DNA of 60,000 bases from Strigamia acuminata. Lineage: Eukaryota; Arthropoda; Chilopoda; Geophilomorpha; Linotaeniidae. Of this stretch, positions 1 to 10,434 are shown piece after piece (the first letter of the stretch is position 1; every line of letters begins with the position of its first letter). The stretch is taken from positions 498,001 to 558,000 of the forward strand of contig OX442315.1 of the NCBI GenBank assembly GCA_949358305.1, written 5' to 3'. The position numbers and the translations under genes are program-made. A model generated the notes under the pieces. That model was not told the origin of the DNA and did not search any database. It worked only from the letters and a program-made list of their open reading frames with translations.

Positions 1-1431
1 TCGCCTCATCCGGCGGAAGAGGATCTCCGTCGTCGGTGTCACTGTCGAGGTCGCCTGGATAACGCGCTTCTTGTCCAACGACCATCATATACGGCGAGAA
101 CTTCAAAGATGTTTGATAACTGGAGTTGATTGCCAGAATAAAGTAGCCAATATGACGGTCCCAGTTACAATGTTCATCGATGTACGCGAGAATGCAGGTC
201 TTCAGCGACTGGTTCAAACGCTCCGCCAAATTTCCTTGCGGGTTATATACAGATATGTACTTGTTCACAATGCCCATTTCCGCACAATGCGCTTGAAAAC
301 GCGCAGAACGAAAGGTAGGCGCATTGTCACTAATCAAAGTTTTCGGGAAGGCCCATCGTTGCACAAATTCCTCAATCTGCGCAATTGTAGTCGGCACATC
401 TGCTTTTTCAGTAAGTCGAACGTCAACCCATCTGCTAGCTGCGTCAACCATTACGAACGCGTAGCAATTGCCCCGGCCAGACTTCAACTTTTTCCCAAAG
501 TAATCGACGTAAATGGTTCTGAAACGACGGCGTGGTTTTGCCGTTTCCATTTCTCCCATTGGCAAACGTCGTTCAACTTTCGCTCTCTGGCATGGCCCAC
601 ATACTTTAATCCACTCAGACACATCCCGCTTCATTCCTGGCCAGAAAACACGCGTTTTTAAACGCATTATGGTCTTTTCAATTCTGAGATGGCCAGAAGT
701 TGGCGGAAAATGTAAACAATGAAAATAATTTCGCCTCAATGGCTCTGGCAGGTAAATACGACGCGATTGAGCGCGTTGGCCAATTGTTACTGGCGGATAC
801 CTGCACAGAAGTCCATGATACAAAGCCATGTCTACAGATTGCTTTTTGATCTTCTCAGCCTCGTCTTCGTCAGGCGGCAAATATTTCGAATTTAAATACA
901 ACATAATGCCTTTCGCCCAAACATCAGCCAACTGAGCCTCCCTCATAACTTTCCGAGTTGGCAACAACTCATAGGCCGGATGCTCTGCTGGATAATCATG
1001 CAGATCTTCAGATTCATCTGACGAGACTTGGTCATTTACTGGAAGTTGTTGTGTCTGCCCCGAACGCGTATTCGGTCGAGTTGGCAATGGTGGCACCGTA
1101 GTCCGATATTCATCAGAACTTCGGTCACTTAGCAGGTGCTCACTACCAGATTTGTCTTTATCCGAAACTGGTGACGCATCTCTTGGTGATAACGAGAATA
1201 AACGTTCACTGACTGCAGGTGACACAACCTTTCTGGGTCTTCCAACTTTACGTTTGGGTTTTGGTGGTCTTCCTCTTTTCCTTTTGGGTATAGGATCTAC
1301 AGGAGCCACACTGTCCTTTTGTGGCCTTCCAACACGCCTTTTTGGCGGCAAGGCAGCTGGAGGCGTAATTACACCGGAGAGCTGGTGTGCTTCCACGACA
1401 TTTTGCATGTCTGTCGGCACACTACCCCCCC
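1..1431 (-). pseudogene. Ty3/gypsy-type pol, 3' part: AT-hook linker plus integrase (partial)
   Basis: This minus-strand frame stays open from about 1431 to the window edge and has no stop inside the window. It first reads a basic linker with three GRP-core AT-hooks (1229-1344), then an acidic Ser-rich stretch. Next come an integrase zinc finger (two His about eight residues apart, then CGPC near 600) and a catalytic core with the acidic triad in YVDYFG, ISDNAP and LAERLN contexts. Integrase joins element cDNA to the host chromosome. The frame equals that of the upstream 1637-5266 ORF, but 1432-1671 between them reads in another frame, so two shifts separate the halves. The protein is cut off by the window start, and C-terminal domains cannot be judged. 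The integrase assignment is firm. Whether the protein is made is doubtful. Confidence 0.8.
1229..1344 (-). other. Three AT-hook motifs between RNase H and integrase
   Basis: The minus-strand translation contains RRVGRPQK, KRKRGRPPK and RKVGRPRK within about 40 residues. Each has the Gly-Arg-Pro core flanked by Arg/Lys that defines the AT-hook, a minor-groove AT-DNA binder known from HMGA proteins. The position, between RNase H and the integrase zinc finger, suggests a role in chromatin targeting or cDNA handling. That role is an inference. Confidence 0.75.
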
Positions 1432-1671
1432 TTAAGGGGTCGGGGGGTTTGGGGGGTTGGGTGTTTGAATCCCAAACAACTCGAGCGGTTCCAACTCCTC
1501 AAATTCACGCTCCTTTTGAAGAAGACGCGATTTCTTTCGAAGCTTGGCCGCGTTCACGATTTTTGAGCCAGATGACTTTGGCACGAAATCCCCGTCAAGC
1601 TCCACCATTTCTATGGCCGGCCAACTGGAGAAATCGTCAAAAAACGCGCAATATGTCGTCGCCAAATTCAA
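1432..1671 (-). pseudogene. Frame-shifted segment linking RNase H and AT-hook regions
   Basis: After the upstream ORF stops at 1637, plausible coding sequence (FDDFSSWPAIEMVELDGDF followed by a Lys/Arg/Glu-rich stretch) continues in a second minus frame and ends at 1432. That end lies in a run-rich stretch with C8 and several G5-G6 runs at 1425-1460. The original frame resumes beyond it. Two shifts that cancel out may be real decay, homopolymer sequencing errors or programmed slippage. The sequence alone cannot decide. Confidence 0.5.
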
Positions 1672-4600
1672 TGGCTGGATCGACAGGAGCTCTGCTCAAC
1701 GCATCAGCGACACGATTACTAGTGCCGCTGCAATGCAAAAACGCGAAACGATATTCCGTCATTGACAAAATCCATCGGGCTAACCTGCCCTTTGGTTCGC
1801 GCTGAGCAAAAAGCCATTTCAACGATTTATGATCGCTCTCAAGGTAAAAGTCCATAAGTTCTAAGTAACCGCGGAACCGCTTAACTGCCCAAACAGCAGC
1901 CAGACACTCGATTTCCGTTGTCGCATAGTTCTTCTCCGCACTATTTAAAGCGCGTGAGGCAAACGCAATCGGCACACGAATGCCGTTGTTATCCAACTGC
2001 ATCAACGCAGCACCCAAGCCTGAGTAACTCGCGTCTGTCTGCAGAATATACGGCTTTTTCCAATCAGGAAATTTACGATGCAAGGTTGATAATGCAACTC
2101 GGTTCCGCAAGTACTCGAACGCTGCCTGACAGCCATCCGTCCAATTCCACGACTGCCCATGTATCCAGTCCAACTTAGTCGGGTCGGAACATGGCAGATA
2201 TTCCACAAAATTGGTTGTAGGAGAAAGCTGCCCACCAGCGGAATCACACTTTCCCTCATCATCCGAAACAATTGAATCGGGAGGAACCGACGGAACAGAC
2301 AATTTCGCAGACCGAGCTAATCTCACCCGAGCCCTGCGCACCCGACCAGAACACCGGAACTGGCTAAAACACATGGGCCTCCGGTAGACACGTGTCGTAT
2401 CGCGGAATTTAGCTCTGCGCGACTTTTCGCATCGCGGAGGTGACCAAAGAAATGTCCAGTCCCTATTTTCTGCCTTCTTACGCGAAACCGCCACCTTAAC
2501 CCTGAATGGCGCATCGTCATGCGATAACTCAAAAGTCTCGGCGGGCAACGCGCGATGATTTAACAAGACACAGTTCACATCACTAATCGGGGCATCAATT
2601 GCCATCTTTGGGGCGGCGGGGATTAGTGGAAACAAAAGTACCGGGTCGGAGGCCAGCGCCTGCCTCATAGTCATGAAACTACGCCGTTCCTCCGAACCCT
2701 TTATGAACCAGCAATTAAGTCCATGGTCCGTACATAAACCAACCGCTCGGCAGAAGTCTCGACCTAACAGCAGGTCCGCCGTTGAGTCCTCCATAATCAA
2801 GCACACAAAAGAGATCAGGGTAGTAGGAGCGCGCACTGTTATCTCCACGCTACCTAAAACATCAACCAATTGATTGTTTGCAACGCGAATAGTTTCATGC
2901 AGCACAACCATCTCCACCCCCATCTTCTCATGCAGCTTCTCATACAGATCTTGAGCCATGATGCAGGTCTGCGCACCAGAGTCAAACTGCGCGATATATT
3001 GGATGTCAGTCCAAACAATCTTCACATACTGCGAATCACGTCGTATTCCCCCTTCAATCCCAATTTCAACTCTTGGCCCTTTGGATGCGTCCTTCTCTCT
3101 AGGAGAAATCATCACAAAGGAAGTCAACCTCGGAAGTATTGGGTCAGTATTAGGCGCGGTCAACACAGATTTTGGTGGCAACACGCGCTCCACTTTCAGT
3201 GGTTCCGACACAGCCTTAGGTGTTAAACCTACTTCTTCTTTGGGTCCACCACTTTGGCGTCGGACTTTGGTGGGGGCCCTCTCTCGTCTCGGAACAACCC
3301 AGGGTTTATAACAGTGCGGGCATAGCGGCGCATTCAACTTAATGTCGCGCATGTACCAGCGTTCGCGCCTGTTTTTAGCCCACTCCGCTCCGGGTGGCAA
3401 TTTAATGTCTTTAGGTGGGCCGGAGTCCAGGGCAAAAGAGTAGTTTTGACTGCAGACATGAGATTCTCCAATCTCCACCAGTGGCTTAGTCTCGACAGGA
3501 GGCGCAGATTTCGCAGCCATAATACTACGGACTGTCTGCGCCATTATGCTTTGATTGTCATCATCAAACATGCCACCTTCCTCTAATTCACCCAAGACTT
3601 CCATCACGGCCGCAACCTTATTGCACGTGAAAAAATGTCGAGTCAGGTTCTTAGTCGCCTCTTCCGATTTTTTCACGGCGGCTTCTTGCTTTGTAGCTGC
3701 CATTTGGGGAACCGGCATCTGACCTCGTTTTACACCGTGCAAGTCGAAATCTCTCTTATGGAGGGATCGTAACTGCAGCTCGCTGTCTGCTTGCTGTCCT
3801 CGAGCAATGGCTTGCGAGAGCGTCATAACTCCCATCTGTCGCATGACTTCCGCAACGTCAGGTTGCAGTCGTCGCTGAGCCAAATCCCATTTCCGACTAT
3901 CCCCAACTATCCCTGTTTTCATCAGAAATCTCCCTGTCTCGCGCAAAAATCTCGCCGTCGGCTCTCCCATGGACTGCCGCTTTTCTGCCAAGTTAACAGT
4001 AGCTTCAGCCACGGTAAGTGAGAACGCGTCTTTGAACATCTGCGCGAACTCTTCCCATAAAATTGGTTTGGGAAGCAGGTCAACATACCAATCTAGTGCC
4101 TCGCCTTTTAAAGCTTGTGGCACGTATAACTCGAGATACAGCTGCTCACTCATTCCCGAAGTATAGAAATGAGCCAACAACTGAGTTAGGAACAAGTCAA
4201 CGGCATTATATGCTCCCTTGCCCACCTCAAATTCTGGTAACTTTCCCATCCTTATCCCTTGATGATGAGCAAAGTGAGGGGGTTGCTGTCGCCATTGCTG
4301 CTGCTGTTGGATTCCAGCCGATGGAAATGGCGGCAATTGAGGACCAGCATGAGTCTGCGGAGGAACAGCACGCGTTTGTGGAGGCGCGTTAAGCGCTGAC
4401 CTCCCTTGAGCTGAACCTCGCTCTCTTTCCAGCTGACTTAAAGGTACAGACAGCTGTGCACCCACAACCGACGCTTTGTTGCGAATTATTGATCGCATAA
4501 CGTCGCTGTTAATTTTAGACACAGCTGGATCTACTAAACGAGTCTGCACACGAACCCTTCCTTGCACATAAGGTCTCACACGGGCCCCAACCTGAATTAT

Positions 4601-5266
4601 CTCACTAGGCGTTAGAATTATGGATGCAGCTCCGGGGAGATGAGGTTTGACATTGGGGGGAGGCTGCCCCGTCCGGCCCAGGACGATATGAGGTTCCTGT
4701 GGTGGTGGAATCAATGGGATTCCATCCACCAACGGCGGCTGTAAAGCAGCACAACCCTCCACCACTTGTCTAACGCGAGCGACCGTATCTTCGGTCCAAC
4801 CATGCAGTTGTGCATGGATAGCCCGATCCAGTCTCGCGGAGATCGCTACCTCCATATCATGGAGATACTCCCTCAAACCAGGCACTTCAGGGCGTGCATC
4901 TGGCTCGATTACTGATGGAGCCGAAGCAACATTTAAAGGACGCGAGCCCTCCTCCTGCAAAACAGTTTTTATGCTTCCTGGAGTTATCGTAGGCGCTCTT
5001 ATCGGTTCCTCCAATGTGGAAATATTATCTCTTTCCATAGAGCTAGGCTGATCAGTGGAGTCGGTAATTAATTCATCCAACCTCCCACGGAGAGCACCCG
5101 GCCTTAAACCAAAGTTTTGCTCTGCTTCCTCTCGTCGCTGTCGGTCCCGGCGTAAACGCGCAGGATCTATTCGCTCAAAGAGGTCAGCGAACATCCCCCT
5201 TCTCTTTTCAGGGGTGTCTTCCTTATTGGCCATTTTAGCGAGACAATAAAGGTAATAGCAGCTCAC
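1637..5266 (-). CDS. Ty3/gypsy-type Gag-protease-RNase H ORF lacking reverse transcriptase
   Basis: The 1209-codon frame begins with an Arg/Glu-rich N-terminus. A Gag-like helical region follows around residues 330-530 (LPEFEVGKGAYNAVDLF, then EALDWYVDLL and a YxPQALKGEA-like context), then a lone CPHC pair rather than a full CCHC knuckle. A retropepsin has the active site FDSGAQ and the flap-side partner LLLGRDF. The C-terminus is a Ty3-type RNase H with its acidic set in LQTDAS, TTEIECLA, ESDHKSL and VADALSR. No RT fingers/palm and no YxDD motif lie between protease and RNase H, although the frame stays open. The region therefore looks like an in-frame deletion or replacement; a low-complexity Arg/Ser segment fills the gap. 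ATG at 5266 is the first start, and MANKEDTP about 11 codons later is an alternative. The element cannot move by itself. Confidence 0.75.
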   Translation of the reverse strand: MSCYYLYCLAKMANKEDTPEKRRGMFADLFERIDPARLRRDRQRREEAEQNFGLRPGALRGRLDELITDSTDQPSSMERDNISTLEEPIRAPTITPGSIKTVLQEEGSRPLNVASAPSVIEPDARPEVPGLREYLHDMEVAISARLDRAIHAQLHGWTEDTVARVRQVVEGCAALQPPLVDGIPLIPPPQEPHIVLGRTGQPPPNVKPHLPGAASIILTPSEIIQVGARVRPYVQGRVRVQTRLVDPAVSKINSDVMRSIIRNKASVVGAQLSVPLSQLERERGSAQGRSALNAPPQTRAVPPQTHAGPQLPPFPSAGIQQQQQWRQQPPHFAHHQGIRMGKLPEFEVGKGAYNAVDLFLTQLLAHFYTSGMSEQLYLELYVPQALKGEALDWYVDLLPKPILWEEFAQMFKDAFSLTVAEATVNLAEKRQSMGEPTARFLRETGRFLMKTGIVGDSRKWDLAQRRLQPDVAEVMRQMGVMTLSQAIARGQQADSELQLRSLHKRDFDLHGVKRGQMPVPQMAATKQEAAVKKSEEATKNLTRHFFTCNKVAAVMEVLGELEEGGMFDDDNQSIMAQTVRSIMAAKSAPPVETKPLVEIGESHVCSQNYSFALDSGPPKDIKLPPGAEWAKNRRERWYMRDIKLNAPLCPHCYKPWVVPRRERAPTKVRRQSGGPKEEVGLTPKAVSEPLKVERVLPPKSVLTAPNTDPILPRLTSFVMISPREKDASKGPRVEIGIEGGIRRDSQYVKIVWTDIQYIAQFDSGAQTCIMAQDLYEKLHEKMGVEMVVLHETIRVANNQLVDVLGSVEITVRAPTTLISFVCLIMEDSTADLLLGRDFCRAVGLCTDHGLNCWFIKGSEERRSFMTMRQALASDPVLLFPLIPAAPKMAIDAPISDVNCVLLNHRALPAETFELSHDDAPFRVKVAVSRKKAENRDWTFLWSPPRCEKSRRAKFRDTTRVYRRPMCFSQFRCSGRVRRARVRLARSAKLSVPSVPPDSIVSDDEGKCDSAGGQLSPTTNFVEYLPCSDPTKLDWIHGQSWNWTDGCQAAFEYLRNRVALSTLHRKFPDWKKPYILQTDASYSGLGAALMQLDNNGIRVPIAFASRALNSAEKNYATTEIECLAAVWAVKRFRGYLELMDFYLESDHKSLKWLFAQREPKGRLARWILSMTEYRFAFLHCSGTSNRVADALSRAPVDPAIEFGDDILRVF

Positions 5267-5424
5267 TGCAAATGATACGCGTTGTATTTAAACAACACGC
5301 AATTACTATGAAAAGTTAGTAACTTCGAAACCTTCCTTTCGGCAAAGAGTCTCTTATTAAACGCCACTGAATGCTCTTTAACTAGCAACAGTTTATCTGC
5401 GTAAGACTGAAAAAATTCCAACAG

Positions 5425-5443
5425 GTCCCGGGTTTCGGCACCA
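5425..5443 (-). promoter_or_regulatory. Candidate tRNA primer-binding site of the first gypsy element
   Basis: On the minus strand TGGTGCCGAAACCCGGGAC follows an LTR-like end (...TCATGACA) after a 2-nt CG spacer. TGG start, length and spacing fit an LTR-retrotransposon primer-binding site. The tRNA was not identified. Confidence 0.55.
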
Positions 5444-5445
5444 CG

Positions 5446-7350
5446 TGTCATGAACCGGTTGTTTATAATGGTGAAACCGCGGTTGAAAAGCGCGCCGGTT
5501 ACGATACAAGGAGAGCCTGGTCCCGAATAAGGGCCCGGGCAATGATTAGCAGCCTGGAGGGTGGCGGCAAGCTAATCCCCTTACTCGATCAATTCACAAA
5601 TTTTGCCGGGTCTGTTGAAATCGTAAAATGGAAGAGAGAATGCTCACGAGTGGACTTAACTACACTAACGTGGCTTATGCTAAGTTTGGTTGGGGCCCCT
5701 AATGGCGGAGCGACCAAACCGAGCAAACGCGCGCTAAACGCGCACAAAAGACAAAATAATAACTCTCGATCAACTGAATCATATCTCCAATCCTTCGGCA
5801 CGTGTCAGCGGCATAAAATCGCAAGGAAAACAAAAGATCAACGAAAGGAAAGGAATTCAAAGATGACACGCGGAATCAAACACGCGATATGACAATGAAT
5901 GTACTCAACATGCGTAAGTCAATGGCATGGATATGCTCAACATGCGTAAATCAATGGCATGGAGTCAATACTGTGAGCTAACACAGGAGAAAGGATGCCA
6001 AATGCTCCGGCCAGTTAAGGCTCTTACTAAGCTCATGGTCTTGTACCTTCTGATTGAATCTGGCTTGAAACAGCTCTGAAGTGAACTTGGGCCAGATCCA
6101 ATACAGAATTAGAGGTAAAGCCAATGAGGTAATCAAACCTGAGCCAATCAAACGCGCTGGTGAATAATTAACGCGATGACTAACTCGCGTGTGATTCAAC
6201 ATTTAAATTAGGATGGCTAAACTAAAGGAAATCAGGAGGGGTAACAGTGAATAATACACAACTTAGACCAGTCTGATGTGGCAGAATTGAGCCACTCCAG
6301 ACTGAGTCAAGGGATAAACATGAATATTAAATGAGGAAACAAGGTAGGAAAACTCAGATTTAGGTTTAGGATTTAATAGAAATCAAACAAAACAATGATT
6401 GGAAACAATAGCTAGGAACACACGGATAACGCGTACAAACTCAACAATTAGGTGAGGAAAAACAGAGCGCGTAAATGCCGGGCCGTGACAAAATAATACA
6501 GTGAAAAATCAGGCAAGATTCACAAAATACAAAGAAAAGAATAAAGATGAATTATTTCCACCAATGAGCAGATAGCCCCAAATAAATGCAGTAATTACAT
6601 CAGAAAAGTAACACTGTTTGCACTAAGATTCAAGATTAATACATTGCCAATTATATAAAGACTTAAATAGTAATTAACAACTTCCAGACACCCACAAAGA
6701 TATAAATTGAATTATACCTGCACAGTAAATGATAAGACACGCCCACCGTAATGGCGGACGACTGGTCGAGCAGACGACGCAAACAAGACAAAGACGGTTG
6801 AGGATAATTCCCGAGACAGGCGGGAATTAAACCGAGGTAAAAACATAATCAACAAGTATCTAAACATTTACTAAAAGAGGTTTTTGGCACCTGGCAGAGT
6901 CTGAAACGATTCCGCCAGTGCTTCCAAGACGTGCGCTCACGTTAACGAGATCGTTAACTCACAAAGACGCTCGCACTTACTTGTTAGACGGTTCGTACAC
7001 AAGCCGGACAAAGCCGCACCTTGTGTGGACACAGACATGACAGCAAAGGTTTGTGAGACCAAATACTGACTCTAAAAACCGAATTATGCATAAATCGTTA
7101 ATAACAAACAACAGATAACGAGTTAATGCAACTTAAATGACATAAAACGTATTCCAGGAGGCGATTGACACGTGAAACATCATCTTGACGAATCAACATG
7201 CCTGACATAACAAGAAATTCCCATCAGATGAGTAGAGAATTGTTTGTTTATTCCAAGAGTGAAATTAAAAACCTAAATTGAATTTTCAGGCAATAATTCG
7301 AGTTGATTTAAAATTCCTACGCTGCTAGCAACAATGGATCCCGGGTTCAA
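5446..7350 (-). other. Probable 5' LTR/leader of the first gypsy element; no gene seen
   Basis: The plus strand starts TGTCATGAACC here, which is the expected inner end of a minus-strand 5' LTR. The outer end could not be placed because no second LTR copy lies in the window. No long conserved frame is visible. A 28-bp unit is repeated in tandem at 5904-5931 and 5936-5963 with one substitution (period 32). The rest is AT-rich unique-looking sequence. Confidence 0.35.
5904..5963. repeat. Two-copy 28-bp tandem repeat
   Basis: CTCAACATGCGTAAGTCAAT and the following eight bases recur 32 bp later with one G/A change. The repeat lies inside the putative LTR, so a duplicated U3 element is possible. 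Confidence 0.8.
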
Positions 7351-7546
7351 TTCCAGCAGGGGTCATGGTAAGAAAAAAAATAAAAAATTTAAATAAAGAT
7401 TAATAAAAATGTCAATAAAACATGCAATTTGTGCTAAGAACAATGAAAACTAATTGGTGAATATAGGTTGTCAAAGAAACTAAAAGGCTTTATATGGTAA
7501 AAAAAAAATTGAGTTTGTAAATGTACAAGTATGTACATCTATTCTT

Positions 7547-7612
7547 TTCTGCAGAATTCTGCAAAAATATTCTGCAGAAAAGGTTAGCATTTTTCTGAAA
7601 AATTCTGCAGAA
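7547..7612. repeat. Cluster of TTCTGCAGAA palindromes
   Basis: The 10-bp palindrome TTCTGCAGAA occurs at 7547-7556, 7570-7579 and 7603-7612, with a partial copy at 7557-7564. The cluster lies just outside the left arm of the fold-back element, whose outer ends carry the related GCAGAATGGCAGAG. Confidence 0.8.
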
Positions 7613-7652
7613 TTTGGGAAGTTTTTCTGAAGAAAACTTTTCTACACAACAT

Positions 7653-8306
7653 GCAGAATGGCAGAGTTTACAATTGACGTCATAGTGACGTCATACTAGA
7701 ATGAAAACGAGGCTAAGGGGTATGTTTGTATACAGTTAACATACAATTCTGGACGAATTGAATGAATTTCTTTACATTAAATTAGAAAATAGACAAGAGG
7801 ATAGCAGCAGTATTCCACCAGAAGAAATGAAACAAAAAAATATATTTTTAGACTTTAAAGTAAAAGTTTTCAAAAAAAAGAAGAATAGTTTGATTACATT
7901 TTTACTAACAACAATCAAAATTTCGAATAAAAAACGTCTCTCTTTTCGGCATTTTCGATGCAGTTGAGGTCGTTTTCCACACTTTCCGTCGCAAATTCCG
8001 TCAACAAAGCGGAGAAAGTGCTCTCCGACGTTCCGTATGACCCATCGCACCGACCAACGACCGGCGACGGCTGCAATTCCCGTTCGGGTCACTCGATTTG
8101 CCTCGGCTTTGCTCGATCCATTCGTTTGCTGCAGTTTGAAAGAATCTCTCGACGGCGGCGTAGTCGTCCTCGGCTCGTCCGCCATTTCTTCCTCAGTCGC
8201 CGCCACTGTCCAAACTCGTCTCGATCTTCTTGCGACAGATCGGTTTTTTTCCGCTCATTTCCCTCACGTAGTCGCCGAGCAAAGTAACCACCATAACGCA
8301 TTTTTA
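7653..8306. repeat. Left inverted arm of the fold-back element
   Basis: Pairs with 8990-9695 in inverse orientation, and the blocks compared by eye differ only at scattered positions. Near the outer end are two TGACGTCA octamers (7675-7682 and 7686-7693). The left arm lacks short stretches present on the right, for example near 9080-9120 and 9195-9225. Confidence 0.8.
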
Positions 8307-8476
8307 AAATAAGTAATTTTTGCATGTTGGCCAGATTATTTTGAAAAATCACCGCCCATCTGAGCGCGGCATCTGAGTGGATAAAAACGGACCCATCTGC
8401 AGACAAGGTGTTACGGGTTTCTGACTGTAAACATCTTGTTGGACCCTCGGAGTTGCTGGCTGCAGAAATTGGTCGA

Positions 8477-8585
8477 GAATTGAAGGCGGTCGTGGTGTTG
8501 ACGGTGGAGTCTGATACGGATCTTGAATTCGTTGAGCTCCCAACGAATCTCCCATTACCGTCAACACCACAGCCGCCTTCAATTC
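8477..8585. repeat. 29-bp internal inverted repeat in the fold-back loop
   Basis: The 29 bases at 8477-8505 (GAATTGAAGGCGG...) are the inverse of 8557-8585 with one mismatch. Between them lies a smaller perfect stem, ATTCGTTG/CAACGAAT (about 8527-8548). This gives a cruciform-capable structure nested within the larger palindrome. Confidence 0.8.
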
Positions 8586-8989
8586 TGCACAAAATCGTCA
8601 ATTCGTTTTTTTCCAGACATTTGTCAGGCAAAACTGCGCGGAAATTACACGCAATTTACGTTCTAAACGTGTCGTGTCCGTTGAGCGACTACAGCGTGTG
8701 TTTCGAGCCGAGTAAAACGCTCGTGGAGTTCGCCGACTGGGATTTGGTGACGCGGTGCATCCAGCTGGCGCTGGACGCCGTATGGAGCGAGCCGGAAGAA
8801 CTGCAACAAAACGAGTGGTCGCAGTCGAAAAGTGCGACGAAAAATCCGAAAAGCGGATCGAAATGCGCGAGCTGAGAAGCGCGTTGACGTCGGTGCCGGC
8901 GAAACGGAAGAGGCCGAAGTGCGTGACGCCTCCGAATTGTGGGGAAATGGTGCCCGTACGTATGCGTAAACTTAAACTTAAGGATCTGG

Positions 8990-9695
8990 CGGCGCACCTG
9001 GTGGTTACTTCGCTCGGCGACTACGTGAGGGAAATGAGCGGAAAAAAACCGATCTGTCGCAAGAAGATCGAGACGAGTTTGGACAGAGCTGATAAAAGCG
9101 GCGCCGAGCTCTGAGAAACAAGTGGCGGCGACTGAGGAAGAAATGGCGGACGAGCCGAGGACGACTACGCCGCCGTCGACGATTCTTTCGAACTGCCGCA
9201 AACGTGTGAAACGGTTGCAAGACAGAATGGATCGAGCGAAGCCGAGGCAAATCGAGTGACCCGAAAAGGAATTGCAGCCGTCGCCGGTCATTGGTCGGTG
9301 CGATGGGTCATGCGGAACGTCGGAGAGCACTTTCTCCGCTTTGTTAACGGAATTTGCGACGGAAAATGTGGAAAACGACCCGAACTGCATCGAAAATGCC
9401 GAAGAGAGAGACGTTATTTATTTGAAATTTCGATTGTTGTTAGTAAAAATGTAATCAAACTATTCTCCCTTTTTTTGAAAACTTTTATTTTAAAGTCTAA
9501 AAATATATTTTTTTGTTTCATTTCTTCTGGTGGAACTACTGCTGTTATTCTCTTGTCTATTTTCTAATTTAATTTAAAGAAATTCATACAATTCATCCAG
9601 AATTGTATGTTAACTTTATACAAACATACCCCTTAGCCTCGTTTTCATTCTAGTGTGACGTCACTATGACGTAATTGTAAACTCTGCCATTCTGC
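8990..9695. repeat. Right inverted arm of the fold-back element
   Basis: Inverse of 7653-8306. It carries TGACGTCA at 9656-9663 and a decayed TGACGTAA at 9667-9674, mirroring the left pair. It is slightly longer than the left arm because of small insertions. Confidence 0.8.
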
Positions 9696-10434
9696 AGAAC
9701 CTTTTTCTCCTGGGATGCATTTTATTTACTAGGTAAGACGAAAGAGAGAAGCATTTTTATTTCGTTGTCAATCTGAGAATAGAAAAAACGAATTGACTTT
9801 GGCAGCTGCTGTTCTCACATCTCAGAAAGTAGAATATAGGTTTTTGTGAGGTACAGAAAAGCCACGCAACAAGTTAGAGATGGACATCTCTATTCACCTT
9901 TTGTTCTGAATCCATTTTGAACTAGTGATTTACGTCATTTTGTTTTGTTTTATTTCTTTATTATTATTATTTTCTCAATACCGTGATTCATTATAAGCTT
10001 ATTTTATACTACCTTTTACAAATGGCAATTTGTTCAACATTTAAATAATACTTTTAATTTAATTTTATTTCACCACTTTGGGTGCAAAAACAGCAAGTGT
10101 TGTTATGGTATCCATTTTGTCGACCATTTTGTGGAAATTGTACTCAGTAGTTAGCTGAAATAGTTTACTATGTGGGAATTGTTCTATCAGTAGTTGGCTA
10201 AAATAGTGTAGTGGTAAGGAAAAAGTGCAGCCCGCATAAATCATAAATCAAAACTAGGCAAAAACAACAAAAAAAAAATCAAAATTAAATCATAAACCAA
10301 AAACAAAAACATCTTTGATATTACCCAAAGAGGCATTAGCACTACGCAACATACGGCCGACAGGGGAGTAAGTGTTATAAACAAAAAAGTAACACGTGGG
10401 GTGCGCAGAACCCAAGAGACATTAAAGTTCAAAC
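9696..10434. other. AT-rich intergenic stretch, nothing recognised
   Basis: No long frame, RNA gene or repeat pair was recognised between the fold-back element and the next inverted repeat. Short frames here look random. Confidence 0.5.

Larger units (their letters stand above)
7653..9695. mobile_element. Fold-back DNA element with about 650-bp inverted arms
   Basis: The sequence from GCAGAATGGCAGAG at 7653 is repeated in inverted orientation up to CTCTGCCATTCTGC ending at 9695. Homology between the arms continues, with scattered differences and indels, to about 8306 on the left and from about 8990 on the right. Long inverted repeats around a shorter unique loop are typical of fold-back or Polinton-like termini. 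No recognisable transposase, integrase or polymerase was seen. Each arm's inward end carries the same short open frame (a KWRTSRGR-type basic peptide followed by TGIAAVAG-like sequence), which may be the end of a former gene. A clear target duplication was not found. Confidence 0.75.

Noticed and set aside
7335-7375. B-box-like GGTTCAATTCC followed by an A-rich stretch, suggesting a tRNA gene or SINE
   Set aside because: No A box, the T-stem does not pair, and no cloverleaf can be drawn. Too little to call.
8408-8875. 155-codon frame in the fold-back loop
   Set aside because: It spans the internal hairpin and has no recognisable domain; it could be a remnant but is not supported as a gene.
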